Positions 9,335-18,170 are shown, counted from the first letter of the stretch. The stretch: 64,000 nt of DNA from Neobacillus mesonae (GCF_023715155.1 NZ_JAMBNQ010000012.1:1-64000), one strand, 5' to 3'. Program-made: numbers and translations. The notes: generated by a model from the sequence alone, not told the origin.

Positions 9335-9352
9335 TTGGCACAATTCTTGCAT
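9335..9352 (+). promoter_or_regulatory. Sigma-54 (-24/-12) promoter of kamA
   Basis: TTGGCAC-AATTC-TTGCAT: the invariant GG (-24) and GC (-12) are correctly spaced and the site is close to the consensus TGGCAC-N5-TTGCA. It lies about 38 bases before the kamA ATG. Confidence 0.88.
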
Positions 9353-9389
9353 TATTTAGTAAGTAAGAAAGATTGGAGGAACTGATAGT

Positions 9390-10811
9390 ATGAAACAATT
9401 TTTATATAAGCCAAAAAGGCATTGGAAAGATATAGAACTGTGGAAAGATGTGACGGAAGAACAATGGAATGATTGGCTGTGGCAGTTAACCAATACGATT
9501 CGAACTTTAGAAGACTTGAAAAAAGTCATCAATCTTACTCCAGATGAAGAAGAGGGTGTCAGAATTTCAACAAAAACCATCCCTTTGAATATCACCCCAT
9601 ATTATGCTTCTCTAATGAATCCTAATGACCATCGCTGCCCGATTCGCATGCAGTCAGTGCCTATTTCAAAAGAAATTAATAAAACAAAATATGATTTGGA
9701 AGATCCGTTATACGAAGATGAAGATTCACCAGTACCAGGATTGACGCACAGATATCCGGACCGGGTGTTATTTCTGGTCACCAATCAGTGTTCAATGTAT
9801 TGCCGGTACTGTACAAGAAGGCGTTTTTCAGGACAAATCGGTATGGGGGTTCCGAAAAAGCAGCTGGATGAGGCCATTTCGTATATTCGCCAAACACCAA
9901 TGGTAAGGGATGTATTAATTTCCGGCGGTGATGGACTTCTTATCAACGATAATATTTTAGAATATATATTAAAGAATTTACGTGAAATTGACCATGTTGA
10001 AATTATTCGTATAGGCACCAGAGCACCCGTTGTATTCCCGCAAAGAATTACCGAAAATCTTTGTAATATCTTGAAGAAGTATCATCCAATTTGGCTGAAT
10101 ACTCATTTTAATACATCCATTGAGATTACAGAAGATTCGAAGCGAGCCTGTGAGATGCTGGCAAATGCAGGGGTGCCGGTTGGAAACCAGTCTGTCATTC
10201 TGGCGGGTATTAACGACAGTGTCCCAATTATGAAAAAACTCATGCACGACTTAGTGAAAATTCGTGTTCGACCATATTATATTTACCAATGTGATTTATC
10301 TGAAGGTATCGGCCATTTCCGTGCCCCAGTCTCTAAAGGACTTGAAATTATTGAAGGCCTGCGGGGCCATACGAGCGGATATGCTGTGCCAACCTTCGTA
10401 GTAGATAGTCCTGGCGGAGGAGGAAAGATTGCTCTGCAGCCGAATTACCTGATTTCACAAAGCCCCGAAAAAGTAATCCTCCGGAATTTTGAAGGAGTCA
10501 TCACCTCTTACCCTGAGCCGGAAAACTATGTGCCAGGAAGGGCGGAGGATTATTTTAAAGAAATTTATCCGGACATGGAGGAGAAGAAATCCCTTAATGG
10601 GATAGCAGGAATTATGAATGATGAACATTTTAACCTTGTTCCGGATGGCTTATCGAGGCTGAACCGCAGGAGTGCATACCATCAAAATCCTGAGCATCGA
10701 ACCTTAAAGGACAAACGGAGTAAAAGGGATGAGTTAAAAGAGAAGAAATATCAGGCTTTAATACAAAAGGAAAGTCAACATGATACAGCAGCAAAGAAAA
10801 CAACGGAATAG
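9390..10811 (+). CDS. kamA: Lysine 2,3-aminomutase
   Basis: A 473-residue radical-SAM, PLP-dependent enzyme that converts L-lysine to L-beta-lysine. The [4Fe-4S]/SAM motif CSMYCRYC lies near residues 132-139; SGGDGLLIND, YQCDLSEG and the PLP-binding DSPGGGGK block are present. The C-terminus has a long charged tail (RRSAYHQN... to the end) usual for Bacillus KamA. GGAGGA precedes the ATG. It is followed after 11 bases by yokU. Transcription should depend on sigma-54 and the adjacent activator. Product feeds the acetyltransferase and probably the YodTSRQ enzymes. Confidence 0.95.
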   Translation: MKQFLYKPKRHWKDIELWKDVTEEQWNDWLWQLTNTIRTLEDLKKVINLTPDEEEGVRISTKTIPLNITPYYASLMNPNDHRCPIRMQSVPISKEINKTKYDLEDPLYEDEDSPVPGLTHRYPDRVLFLVTNQCSMYCRYCTRRRFSGQIGMGVPKKQLDEAISYIRQTPMVRDVLISGGDGLLINDNILEYILKNLREIDHVEIIRIGTRAPVVFPQRITENLCNILKKYHPIWLNTHFNTSIEITEDSKRACEMLANAGVPVGNQSVILAGINDSVPIMKKLMHDLVKIRVRPYYIYQCDLSEGIGHFRAPVSKGLEIIEGLRGHTSGYAVPTFVVDSPGGGGKIALQPNYLISQSPEKVILRNFEGVITSYPEPENYVPGRAEDYFKEIYPDMEEKKSLNGIAGIMNDEHFNLVPDGLSRLNRRSAYHQNPEHRTLKDKRSKRDELKEKKYQALIQKESQHDTAAKKTTE

Positions 10812-10822
10812 AGGTGGGAACT

Positions 10823-11107
10823 TTGACTTTTACATGCGAATGGTGTGGTAGTTTAAACGTAAAAAACGTTCCTGGCTCGGTATTTTGGGAGCTTCCGGAT
10901 GGGACCCGGGCAATCGAAATAACTGAAACTCCAACCTTTAACTGTTCAGATTGCTCTATGATTTACCAAAGTGAGGAGGTTGTAAAAGAAATAGAAAACC
11001 AATTATTTTTAGTTGATTGCAAACAAATTGGAAAAGTAATTTCTTTCAAGGAATTAATGCAGCTTCCAAGGTTATTGAAAAGAAACTATTTTGATTTTGA
11101 TTCATAA
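10823..11107 (+). CDS. yokU: YokU family zinc-ribbon protein
   Basis: A 94-residue protein with CEWCG and CSDC pairs that form a probable zinc ribbon (residues 5-42), as in the YgiT/YokU group; function unknown. The TTG at 10823 is 5 bases after GAGGTGGG; a GTG inside that ribosome-binding site is less likely. It is cotranscribed with kamA by position, as in B. subtilis, and ends at a terminator. Confidence 0.8.
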   Translation: MTFTCEWCGSLNVKNVPGSVFWELPDGTRAIEITETPTFNCSDCSMIYQSEEVVKEIENQLFLVDCKQIGKVISFKELMQLPRLLKRNYFDFDS

Positions 11108-11113
11108 ACAAAA

Positions 11114-11139
11114 GCAGCCTGAAGAACGGGCTGTTTTTC
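11114..11139 (+). terminator. Terminator after kamA-yokU
   Basis: CAGCC-TGAAGAACG-GGCTG hairpin followed by TTTTTCTTTTC. Confidence 0.7.
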
Positions 11140-11213
11140 TTTTCTGGACGAGGACGGCCTAATCAATTATAGTATATAAAAAGATAGCTAATTGAAAAGA
11201 AGGCGTTTATTTT

Positions 11214-11441
11214 ATGAGGAAATCTTTCTATCATTTTTTAATGAAATACAGACATCCCCAGCCGAAGGACTCTATTAGTCATTTTGCCAATGATGCTTTT
11301 ATGGATCACAGCTTTCCGAAATACTCTGATGATTATTACGAAATAACATCCTATCTTGAATTAAATGGTCATTATTTACAGTCAATGTCTATATTTGATG
11401 AAGCATGGCAATTATATACTATGTCAGAAAATAATATCTGA
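11214..11441 (+). CDS. yozE: YozE family protein (UPF0346)
   Basis: A 75-residue helical protein that matches the YozE family along its whole length: FYHFLMKYRHPQPKDSIS, DHSFPK and SYLELN are family blocks. The fold is SAM-like and the function unknown. Short isolated gene with its own terminator. Confidence 0.88.
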   Translation: MRKSFYHFLMKYRHPQPKDSISHFANDAFMDHSFPKYSDDYYEITSYLELNGHYLQSMSIFDEAWQLYTMSENNI

Positions 11442-11450
11442 ATTCAATTG

Positions 11451-11479
11451 ATTCGCCTTAAATTTTGAGGCGAATTTTT
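11451..11479 (+). terminator. Terminator after yozE
   Basis: ATTCGCCT/AGGCGAAT stem followed by TTTTTC. Confidence 0.8.
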
Positions 11480-11570
11480 CATTTTAGCAAGGAGAAAGCG
11501 CGTTTAAGTTCCCCCTCGCATATACTATTGTAATTAAAATAACGGTTATCATTTGAGGGGATGGGAGGAA

Positions 11571-12266
11571 ATGACAGGGCGAAAAAAACCAAAGTACAAA
11601 ATCGGTGATACAGTCGTCATTACGATTTATGGCACCGTTGGAAAAATAACTGATGTAAAGTGGCTGGAAGGAAATTATGTTTATGAGGTGAACAAGAGTC
11701 AGGGATTGTATATGGAATCAGCGCTTGAATTGCTTTCGGAATTTGATGGGACAGTGATGGAGCAGGAACATATTGATATAGAGTATAAGTTTTTTATCGG
11801 GGATTTAGTTCAGGTAAGCGGCTATGGGGCTGAATTATTTAAGGTGGTGGGCTTTCGGACTGAAATTTGGCGATACAAAGAGGATGCCTGGGAGGATGTG
11901 ATTTATGAGCTGTCAAGAATCAGCGATGGAGAATGGCTTGAAGCAGGTGAAGAAGAACTAACTCTTGTTGCAGATGCCGAAAGTGCTGATACGTTTATAC
12001 AAAAGCTAGGCCTTCTATACTTAGTCAATAAACAGGAAAAAACATTTACAAATTCGAGTTTGCAAAATATGGTGAGAAAAGCTGAACTTGAAGAAATGGC
12101 AAAGAAAAAAGAAAAGAAGGAATTAATTGACAACCTTTTAGATATCTTTAATGATTATCGAATTTTATATGAATTATTTCATGACCCAGAATATTACCAG
12201 GTAATGCGCGTGATCTTAAGAAAATTAGAAAATTTAGCAGGTAATGATGGAAAAAGCCATGTATAG
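11571..12266 (+). CDS. yodN: YodN-like protein of unknown function
   Basis: A 231-residue protein. The N-terminal half holds two KOW/SH3-like segments that begin KIGDTVVITIYGTVGKI and FIGDLVQVSGYGAELFKV; the C-terminal part is a Lys/Glu-rich helix (residues 165-195) and a short helical tail. I place it with YodN from gene order and general features; no function can be given. The ATG at 11571 follows GGGAGGAA very closely, so the exact start is uncertain. Confidence 0.7.
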   Translation: MTGRKKPKYKIGDTVVITIYGTVGKITDVKWLEGNYVYEVNKSQGLYMESALELLSEFDGTVMEQEHIDIEYKFFIGDLVQVSGYGAELFKVVGFRTEIWRYKEDAWEDVIYELSRISDGEWLEAGEEELTLVADAESADTFIQKLGLLYLVNKQEKTFTNSSLQNMVRKAELEEMAKKKEKKELIDNLLDIFNDYRILYELFHDPEYYQVMRVILRKLENLAGNDGKSHV

Positions 12267-12270
12267 TTTA

Positions 12271-12435
12271 TCATTTTGCCATTTCAATTAGTAAATATAT
12301 AAAAAACGGAATTCCACCCCATTTGATGATAAAAAACATCGTATCAGTTATTTTCTCAAACAATTGAAGAGTATTACCATCTTCCATATTAACATCTTCC
12401 ACCCATTTAGCCAGCTTGGTTTGTAAAGTAGACAT
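12271..12435 (-). CDS. Small membrane protein, unknown
   Basis: A 54-residue reading frame with a hydrophilic N-terminal half and one transmembrane helix (about residues 33-51, containing MFFIIKWGG and PFFIYLL). GAGGTGATAAA before the ATG is a good ribosome-binding site, which is the main reason to call it real. It is convergent with yodN and divergent from yozD. I do not recognise a family. Confidence 0.6.
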   Translation of the reverse strand: MSTLQTKLAKWVEDVNMEDGNTLQLFEKITDTMFFIIKWGGIPFFIYLLIEMAK

Positions 12436-12611
12436 TTTATCACCTCAAGAGAAATCTTTACAACCATCCTATGCTTGTCCAAATGAAAAATGACTGAATA
12501 TATTTAATAAGTTCCATAATGCTAAGCAATTTACAGTTTGGCCAGCCCAGCAAAGTTACTGGCATGAAAAGCCTTGAACACTCATACATTCTCTAAAAAG
12601 GGGGAGATGAA

Positions 12612-12782
12612 TTGAAGGAAATTGAGGTATTTATCGATACAGAAGAAATTGCCGAATTCTTTTTCCATGAACTCGTAAAAAGAGGTTATGTACCAAATGA
12701 AGATGAATTAGAAGAAATCGCGGACATAACCTTTGAATATTTAATTGAAAAAAGCATTATCGATGAAGAGGTGGAGGATTAA
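12612..12782 (+). CDS. yozD: YozD family protein
   Basis: A 56-residue acidic protein with the YozD-family pattern (EVFIDTEEIAEFFF, RGYVPNEDEL, DITFEYLIEK). The TTG start follows GGGGGAGATGAA; the nearer ATG is out of frame. Function unknown; in B. subtilis it sits in the same neighbourhood. Confidence 0.82.
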   Translation: MKEIEVFIDTEEIAEFFFHELVKRGYVPNEDELEEIADITFEYLIEKSIIDEEVED

Positions 12783-12829
12783 ACATTCATAAAGTCATAA
12801 AATCCACTTTAAATATAAAATTCTTAAAA

Positions 12830-12857
12830 CGAGCAGATACATGATGCTCGCTTTTTT
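12830..12857 (+). terminator. Terminator after yozD
   Basis: CGAGCA-GATACATGA-TGCTCG followed by CTTTTTT. Confidence 0.75.
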
Positions 12858-12976
12858 GTTTGTCTTTTTTCAAAATGATCATTCGACAAAATTTGCGGTT
12901 TTTCTTTGAAGGAATTGACTAGGTCCACCTCTAATTAATAGAACAGGCAAAAAATTCTACTTATTGGAGGGATATA

Positions 12977-13285
12977 ATGATAAGGGCTTTATCTAGAAAA
13001 AGCAGTATGCAATATGACGTGACCATTTTTCAAACGTCCAAGCAACGTGATAAAAGAGGTCATCAACAAGTCTATCGATTAAATATCCCGGCTGACAGCC
13101 GAGAACATTGCCTGCAGGAGACGTTTAGCCGCTTTAATGTAACAGATAGAATCCCTGCCAATTATAATGGGCGTTTTTTATCTACAGGGGATATTGTAAT
13201 GATAGATGAGGGCCGCGGCGGACAATATTATTTTCAATTAAAACCTGGAGGCTGGGTGCCGATTAATCGAATAGCATTACTGTAA
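12977..13285 (+). CDS. yodL: YodL domain protein
   Basis: A 102-residue protein with the YodL-type core (YDVTIFQT near the start, YRLNIPADSREHCL, YNGRFLSTGDIVMIDEG and a C-terminal GGWVPINRI). The family is of unknown function; similar domains occur in proteins of mobile elements. GGAGGGATATA precedes the ATG. Monocistronic, with a terminator directly after it. Confidence 0.85.
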   Translation: MIRALSRKSSMQYDVTIFQTSKQRDKRGHQQVYRLNIPADSREHCLQETFSRFNVTDRIPANYNGRFLSTGDIVMIDEGRGGQYYFQLKPGGWVPINRIALL

Positions 13286-13289
13286 AGAA

Positions 13290-13348
13290 AAAGAAGCTGC
13301 CCCAAAAGGTTGGTGGATCACTCCTTTGGGTAAGCTTCTTATTTTTAA
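13290..13348 (+). terminator. Terminator after yodL
   Basis: A long imperfect stem pairs AAGAAGCT...CCCAAAAGG with CCTTTGGG...AAGCTTCTT, followed by ATTTTTAATTTTTTTT. Confidence 0.65.
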
Positions 13349-13374
13349 TTTTTTTTGCAAAATATCATAAGGGA

Positions 13375-13620
13375 GAATTTAAGCGAAGACAAGAAGACTT
13401 CTTGTTAATGCTAACGTTTTCCCTTTGTATAAAGGCAGAGTCAGGAAAGCAATTCAGTGTCAAGCAGGAGTATGGGGCAGGGGAGCCCACGCAGGAAATT
13501 TAACGGCAAGAGGAACCCGGAACTCTTATCACTTGTGCCTTGGGCAAATTCACAGAGACATAAACAAAAAGGGGATGCCCCTAATTATATGTAAACTTTG
13601 GGACAACCTCTTTTTTTAAA
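13375..13620 (+). repeat. Diverged Bacillus-type intergenic repeat, copy 1
   Basis: Colinear with the reverse complement of the repeat at 34.1-34.3 kb. Shared blocks in the same order are AATGCTAACG, GGGGAGCCC followed by CGCAGG, and ACTTGTGCCT. No gene is supported here; an open frame of 64 codons in it looks like a by-product of the repeat. It lies between convergent genes. Confidence 0.6.
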
Positions 13621-13638
13621 CCTATTACTTTCAAATTT

Positions 13639-13770
13639 TTAATTACCTTTTCGGCCGCCGGTAGCTTGATGTTCTTTCGCATGTGCCTCGTGTTCTGCTG
13701 TAATCGCTTCAGCAGGAATATGATTATTCTTTTTGGGTGAATTAATTCTTGCACGATTTTTCTTTCCCAT
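13639..13770 (-). CDS. Small basic hydrophilic protein, probable spore or stress peptide
   Basis: A 43-residue peptide rich in Lys, His, Ala and Glu, starting MGKKNRARIN and ending GGRKGN. GGGAGGAAATTAAT before the ATG is a strong ribosome-binding site. The composition resembles minor small acid-soluble spore proteins (SspK/L/N/O/P type), but I cannot assign one. It is convergent with the repeat region. Confidence 0.65.
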   Translation of the reverse strand: MGKKNRARINSPKKNNHIPAEAITAEHEAHAKEHQATGGRKGN

Positions 13771-13965
13771 ATTAATTTCCTCCCATTTCATTGCAAGAAG
13801 GTTGAACTCTTAGCAATGTTTATAAGTGTAAATCAGTACTAGTATTCCACACTATAAATAAATCATGTCTCTTTTTCAGCTGGTGTTTTTCATTGAAAAA
13901 AGTTTATGATATATTGGCTATGGAAACTGTTAAGTGTAAATATATTGATTGGAGGACTTATTATT

Positions 13966-14670
13966 ATGAGTATACATATTGCGGCGAAGGAAAATGAAAT
14001 AGCTGAAACAGTATTGCTTCCTGGGGATCCGTTAAGGGCAAAATATATAGCGGAGACTTTTTTAGAAGGGGCAGTCTGTTATAACGAAGTTCGAAATATG
14101 TTTGGTTTTACTGGTACATACAAAGGAAAAAAAATCTCTGTCCAAGGAACTGGAATGGGTGTCCCGTCCATCTCCATATATATTACAGAGTTAATGCAAA
14201 GCTATAACGTGAAAAACTTAATCCGTGTTGGGACATGTGGTGCCATACAAAAAGACGTTAAGGTTCGAGATGTAATTCTTGCAATGACCAGCTCAACTGA
14301 TTCGAATATGAACCGTCTTACATTTGGACATGTTGATTATGCACCTGCAGCAAATTTTGACCTGTTAAGAAAAGCTTATGATGCAGGAGTAGAGAAGGGA
14401 TTAAATTTAAAAGTAGGAAGCGTATTTACTGCCGATTCCTTTTACAATGATAATGCTGATCATGAAAAATGGGCAAAATACCAAATTTTAGCTATCGAAA
14501 TGGAAACCGCGGCACTCTATACGCTGGCAGCCAAATTTGGACGTAATGCTTTATCAGTACTTACTGTCAGTGATCATATATTAACGGGTGAAGAAACGAC
14601 AGCTGAGGAAAGACAATTAACGTTTAATGATATGATTGAAGTTGCTTTAGAAGCAGCCATTAAGGAATAA
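13966..14670 (+). CDS. deoD: Purine-nucleoside phosphorylase, DeoD type
   Basis: A 234-residue hexameric-type PNP that splits purine (deoxy)ribonucleosides with phosphate. [14 protein letters not shown] (phosphate binding), VGTCGA, and [10 protein letters not shown] followed by LTVSDH (catalytic Asp) are the family motifs. The start used has GGAGG 10 bases upstream; an in-frame start 60 bases earlier has no ribosome-binding site. Adjacent to ctpA as in B. subtilis. Confidence 0.96.
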   Translation: MSIHIAAKENEIAETVLLPGDPLRAKYIAETFLEGAVCYNEVRNMFGFTGTYKGKKISVQGTGMGVPSISIYITELMQSYNVKNLIRVGTCGAIQKDVKVRDVILAMTSSTDSNMNRLTFGHVDYAPAANFDLLRKAYDAGVEKGLNLKVGSVFTADSFYNDNADHEKWAKYQILAIEMETAALYTLAAKFGRNALSVLTVSDHILTGEETTAEERQLTFNDMIEVALEAAIKE

Positions 14671-14842
14671 TCTGCTTTCGGACCTCTTTCTAATGAAAGG
14701 GGTCTCGCGCATTTACATACTTTCATTCACTTATTCACTTTTCTTTGTTATTTTTATTAAAAAGATGTTATTCTAAACACTAAGAGGTTTTCTATTATGC
14801 GGATTGAAGGAGTTTTTTTCGTGTAAGTTTTATCTTTGGTTA

Positions 14843-16342
14843 ATGAAAGTGGTGAAGGCTTTGGAAGATGAGAAAAAGGAAAAAGAAAAGGTTGAACAAG
14901 AGCAGACGATTGAAAATAAATCCAGCTTTATTCACTTAAAAAAGTTCCATTTTATTATGCTGCTATTTTTAATTGTATTTTTATCCGTTGGGATTACAGC
15001 AGTGGCTCTTTCATGGGGCGATGATAAAGTGGTTACAGTGGCAGGAAGTGAACGAACTGAATTTAATAAGCTGTATGATACCTTTGATACATTGAAAAAT
15101 AAGTATTATACAAAAACAAATGACCAAAAGCTTATTAATGGGGCGATTAACGGCATGGTAGAAGCCCTTGATGATCCATATTCCGATTATATGAGTAAAG
15201 AAGAGGCAAAGAATTTTCAAAGTACAATTTCTTCTTCTTTTGAGGGAATTGGGGCGGAAATTCAGGAAAAGGATGGACATATTGTCATTGTATCCCCAAT
15301 AAAAGGTTCCCCTGCAGAGAAGGCTGGATTGAAACCGAATGATATTGTTTTATCTGTAGACGGGAAAACACTGCAAGGAAAGAATTCCACTCAGGCAGTT
15401 ATGATGATTCGAGGAAAAAAAGGCACAAAGGTAGAACTATCCATTAAACGGCCTGGAAATGAAAATCCATTAACTGTCCCAATAGTACGCGACGAGATTC
15501 CAATTGAAACCGTTTATGGTGAAATGGTGGAAAAGGATATTGCCAAAGTCCAAATTACCAGTTTCTCAACGAATACATCAAAAGAACTTGCGGACACCTT
15601 AAACAATTTACAGAAAAAGGGCATGAAAGGGATTGTATTAGACTTACGTCAAAATCCCGGCGGATTATTAGATCAAGCAGTCAGAATTTCAAGCATGTTT
15701 GTTCCTAATGGAAAAGTAATTGTGAAAGAAGAGGACAGAAGCGGAAAAATAACTGAAATTAAATCCGAAAATGACGGTAATCCTGATTTTCCGATTGTCG
15801 TATTGATTGATAAGGGAAGTGCAAGTGCATCTGAAATTCTTGCGTCTGCAGTAAAAGAATCCGCAGGTATACCTCTTGTTGGGGAGAAATCGTTTGGTAA
15901 AGGAACCGTGCAGACGACCGCAGATTTTAAGGATGGCTCGAATATTAAATATACGATTGCTAAATGGCTCACACCAAATGGCAACTGGATTCATAAAAAA
16001 GGAATCGAACCAGATGTTAAAGTAGAGCTGCCGGAGTATGCAACATTATCTATTATTGACCCAGACAAGGCTTTATCCAAGTCTAATGCTTCTGCAGAAG
16101 TTCAAACAGCACAAAAGATGTTAAAGGCAATCGGTTATGATCCTGGCAGAACAGATGGATTTTTTGATGAAAAGACAAAAGAAGCTGTAATGGCATTTCA
16201 AAAAGCAAATAAACTTAAAGCAGATGGTGTTTTAAAAGGTGACTCCACTATCAAGCTAATGGAACAGCTTAGAGAAAAGATTCAAAAAAATGATACCCAG
16301 CTTAATAAAGCTGTAGAGGTATTGAAAGATAGAATGAAATAA
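14843..16342 (+). CDS. ctpA: Carboxy-terminal processing protease CtpA (S41)
   Basis: A membrane-anchored serine protease of about 499 residues. Order: charged N-terminus, one transmembrane helix (FIMLLFLIVFLSVGITAVAL), a PDZ domain (GSPAEKAGLKPNDIVLSVDG), the S41 catalytic core with Ser in DKGSASASEIL and Lys in GEKSFGKGTVQ, and a C-terminal peptidoglycan-binding domain (IGYDPGRTDGFFDE). The start is uncertain: ATG 14843 is the first ATG in frame but lacks a clear ribosome-binding site, and a TTG at 14804 is the alternative. Confidence 0.92.
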   Translation: MKVVKALEDEKKEKEKVEQEQTIENKSSFIHLKKFHFIMLLFLIVFLSVGITAVALSWGDDKVVTVAGSERTEFNKLYDTFDTLKNKYYTKTNDQKLINGAINGMVEALDDPYSDYMSKEEAKNFQSTISSSFEGIGAEIQEKDGHIVIVSPIKGSPAEKAGLKPNDIVLSVDGKTLQGKNSTQAVMMIRGKKGTKVELSIKRPGNENPLTVPIVRDEIPIETVYGEMVEKDIAKVQITSFSTNTSKELADTLNNLQKKGMKGIVLDLRQNPGGLLDQAVRISSMFVPNGKVIVKEEDRSGKITEIKSENDGNPDFPIVVLIDKGSASASEILASAVKESAGIPLVGEKSFGKGTVQTTADFKDGSNIKYTIAKWLTPNGNWIHKKGIEPDVKVELPEYATLSIIDPDKALSKSNASAEVQTAQKMLKAIGYDPGRTDGFFDEKTKEAVMAFQKANKLKADGVLKGDSTIKLMEQLREKIQKNDTQLNKAVEVLKDRMK

Positions 16343-16376
16343 ATTCCGTTAAAAACTTAACGAAATGGATTGGATG

Positions 16377-16406
16377 AAAAAGCGGATAGGCTGATCCGCT
16401 TTTTTG
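16377..16406 (+). terminator. Terminator after ctpA
   Basis: AAAAGCGGA-TAGGCTGA-TCCGCTTTT stem followed by T-rich sequence. Confidence 0.85.
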
Positions 16407-16487
16407 TTTTGCCATATAAAAATATGAATGATAAGCTCCCCTTAAGGTAATTCTTTTAATGTGAGTATTTCAAAAGGGGGAAAAACA

Positions 16488-17309
16488 GTGAAAAGTACAG
16501 CAGTTATCCTTCTATTTCTTCTATTCCTCCTATACGGCAATGGAACAGTGGAAGCTGCTAATATAAGTTATAAAATTGAAATGCCTAATTGGAAAGATGT
16601 TAATCATATTTTGCCTAAGTATACAAAATTCACCGTCTTAGATATAGAAACAGGAAAAAAATTTAAAGTTCAAAGAAGAGCTGGAAGTAATCATGCAGAT
16701 GTACAGCCATTAACAGCTAAAGATACCAGTATCATGAAAAAAATTTATGGAGGAAAATGGAGCTGGAAACGAAGGGCAATAATTGTCATTCATAAGGATC
16801 AATGGATTGCAGCTTCTATGCATGGAATGCCGCATGGTGCAGGTGCATTACAAAATAATTTTCCCGGCCATTTTTGTATCCATTTCTATGGCAGTACAAC
16901 ACATCGTACAAATTTAATGGATTTATCCCACAAGCTGATGATTTTGAAAGCAGCTGGAAGATTAGATGAATACTTAGCTAAAGCAAACCCTTATGATGTC
17001 ATTTATGCTTACTTTACTGCTTTTAAACAGCAAGATGAGCGTATTGTCTCGAAGGTTTCCTTACAAAAAGTCAACTGGCGGACAATAATCCCTCAAATGG
17101 AGAATGTGAATTTATCCCGGCTGGAATACTTGCCTCCCGAAGATCTGACGGAAGAGGTCAGCCTTGATGTTCCAATTGATGTGGAATGGTATAATCAAAC
17201 AGGCAGACATTTATTTCACGGGGACATTCATTTAATCCGATTTTCTCCTCAAGAAGCATGGAAAGTGGATTCCCTTCATTTTTTGAAGGAGAATTATTTA
17301 ATCAAATAA
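16488..17309 (+). CDS. Secreted L,D-transpeptidase-like protein
   Basis: A 273-residue protein with a signal peptide (about residues 1-23, cleavage near VEA-AN). The segment MHGMPHGAG (from residue 111) and GHFCIHFYGSTTH (from residue 127) puts conserved His112, His116, Cys130 and His132 together, as in YkuD-like L,D-transpeptidase relatives of Bacillus and Paenibacillus; Cys130 would be the nucleophile. The C-terminal 130 residues have no recognised domain. The GTG at 16488 follows AAAGGGGG. Cell-wall activity is inferred, not certain. Confidence 0.6.
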   Translation: MKSTAVILLFLLFLLYGNGTVEAANISYKIEMPNWKDVNHILPKYTKFTVLDIETGKKFKVQRRAGSNHADVQPLTAKDTSIMKKIYGGKWSWKRRAIIVIHKDQWIAASMHGMPHGAGALQNNFPGHFCIHFYGSTTHRTNLMDLSHKLMILKAAGRLDEYLAKANPYDVIYAYFTAFKQQDERIVSKVSLQKVNWRTIIPQMENVNLSRLEYLPPEDLTEEVSLDVPIDVEWYNQTGRHLFHGDIHLIRFSPQEAWKVDSLHFLKENYLIK

Positions 17310-17352
17310 AACACCTTTATTAACGAATTAGGTTAATAAAGGTGTTTTTTTA
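17310..17352 (+). terminator. Bidirectional terminator
   Basis: AACACCTTTATTAA pairs with TTAATAAAGGTGTT, followed by T7; serves the two convergent genes on either side. Confidence 0.85.
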
Positions 17353-17368
17353 GTCTTTAGCACTTTTC

Positions 17369-17614
17369 TTACATCTGCTGCTCTCCAAACTTAATAAAGG
17401 TCCGTTCATCCTCAATTAATCCACATGTTCCGCACTGGATCCGATATTCTGGTCCAGTATACGGATGGTGAAATGGTTCCAAATCGTTTTGATTATATTC
17501 CCTTATAACATCCCCTGTTTGCGGATCAAGTTTAACTGATTGGGCAACTTGATGAATCATATTAAATCTGATACGGTTTGTTTTACAATTTGGACAACGA
17601 TAGGGTGTAGACAT
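17369..17614 (-). CDS. Zinc-ribbon protein, unknown function
   Basis: An 81-residue protein with CPNC near the N-terminus and CGTCG near the C-terminus, a probable zinc ribbon split by about 50 residues. The middle contains [24 protein letters not shown] precedes the ATG. I do not recognise the family; genes like it occur alone in Bacilli. Confidence 0.75.
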   Translation of the reverse strand: MSTPYRCPNCKTNRIRFNMIHQVAQSVKLDPQTGDVIREYNQNDLEPFHHPYTGPEYRIQCGTCGLIEDERTFIKFGEQQM

Positions 17615-17839
17615 AAAATTCCCCTTTCAAATTTTAATTTTTACCATTATGTTCTGCAGGAAAGAAGGTAAATATGTAAATTAAAAAGGACAGCGTATTA
17701 AATTAAGTAGTTACGAAAATGTAGAGAATATCTAAAACCACAACACAAATAACATAAGAATTCGTTGCATCAATAACAAGTAATTATCAATACAACTAGC
17801 ACACAAAAAAGCTCTTTAATATGGAGAGGTTGTACAAGT

Positions 17840-18060
17840 CGTTAAACGCTGAGGCAAGTTTGATAAATAGGCGGAGTAATTTCCCTTGAGTAACAAAAAA
17901 CACTGAAAATAGCTAAAATAGACGGAGGGTTTCCGCCTATTGACTCGAAAAATGTGAAAATAGGTAATTTTGCTTTGGATAAGCGGAAAACCTCCCCTTA
18001 TATTCCCTGAAATGAGCTCCATTCAGTATTTAGCGGAAAAATCTCCGCTTATTTTACCTT
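17840..18060 (+). repeat. Intergenic tandem-like repeat with GCGGA/TCCGC units
   Basis: Four units of the form ATAgGCGGA...TCCGC(C/T)TAT lie near 17866, 17915, 17978 and 18030, about 50-60 bases apart, joined by AT-rich linkers containing TGAAAATAG. Each unit can form a small hairpin. No gene is supported in the surrounding 730-base gap apart from this and two hairpins. Confidence 0.55.
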
Positions 18061-18170
18061 CGCCGGTTACCCAATTATGGATTAGACTACTTATGTTTCA
18101 AAAAAACCAAGTGAACCTCAGTAAAAAACAACCTAGCCATTTGCATAGGAATTAACATAGTAATTAGCAC

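Noticed and set aside
13425..13619. 64-codon forward frame
   Set aside because: It lies inside a diverged intergenic repeat, has no ribosome-binding site and its composition follows the repeat.
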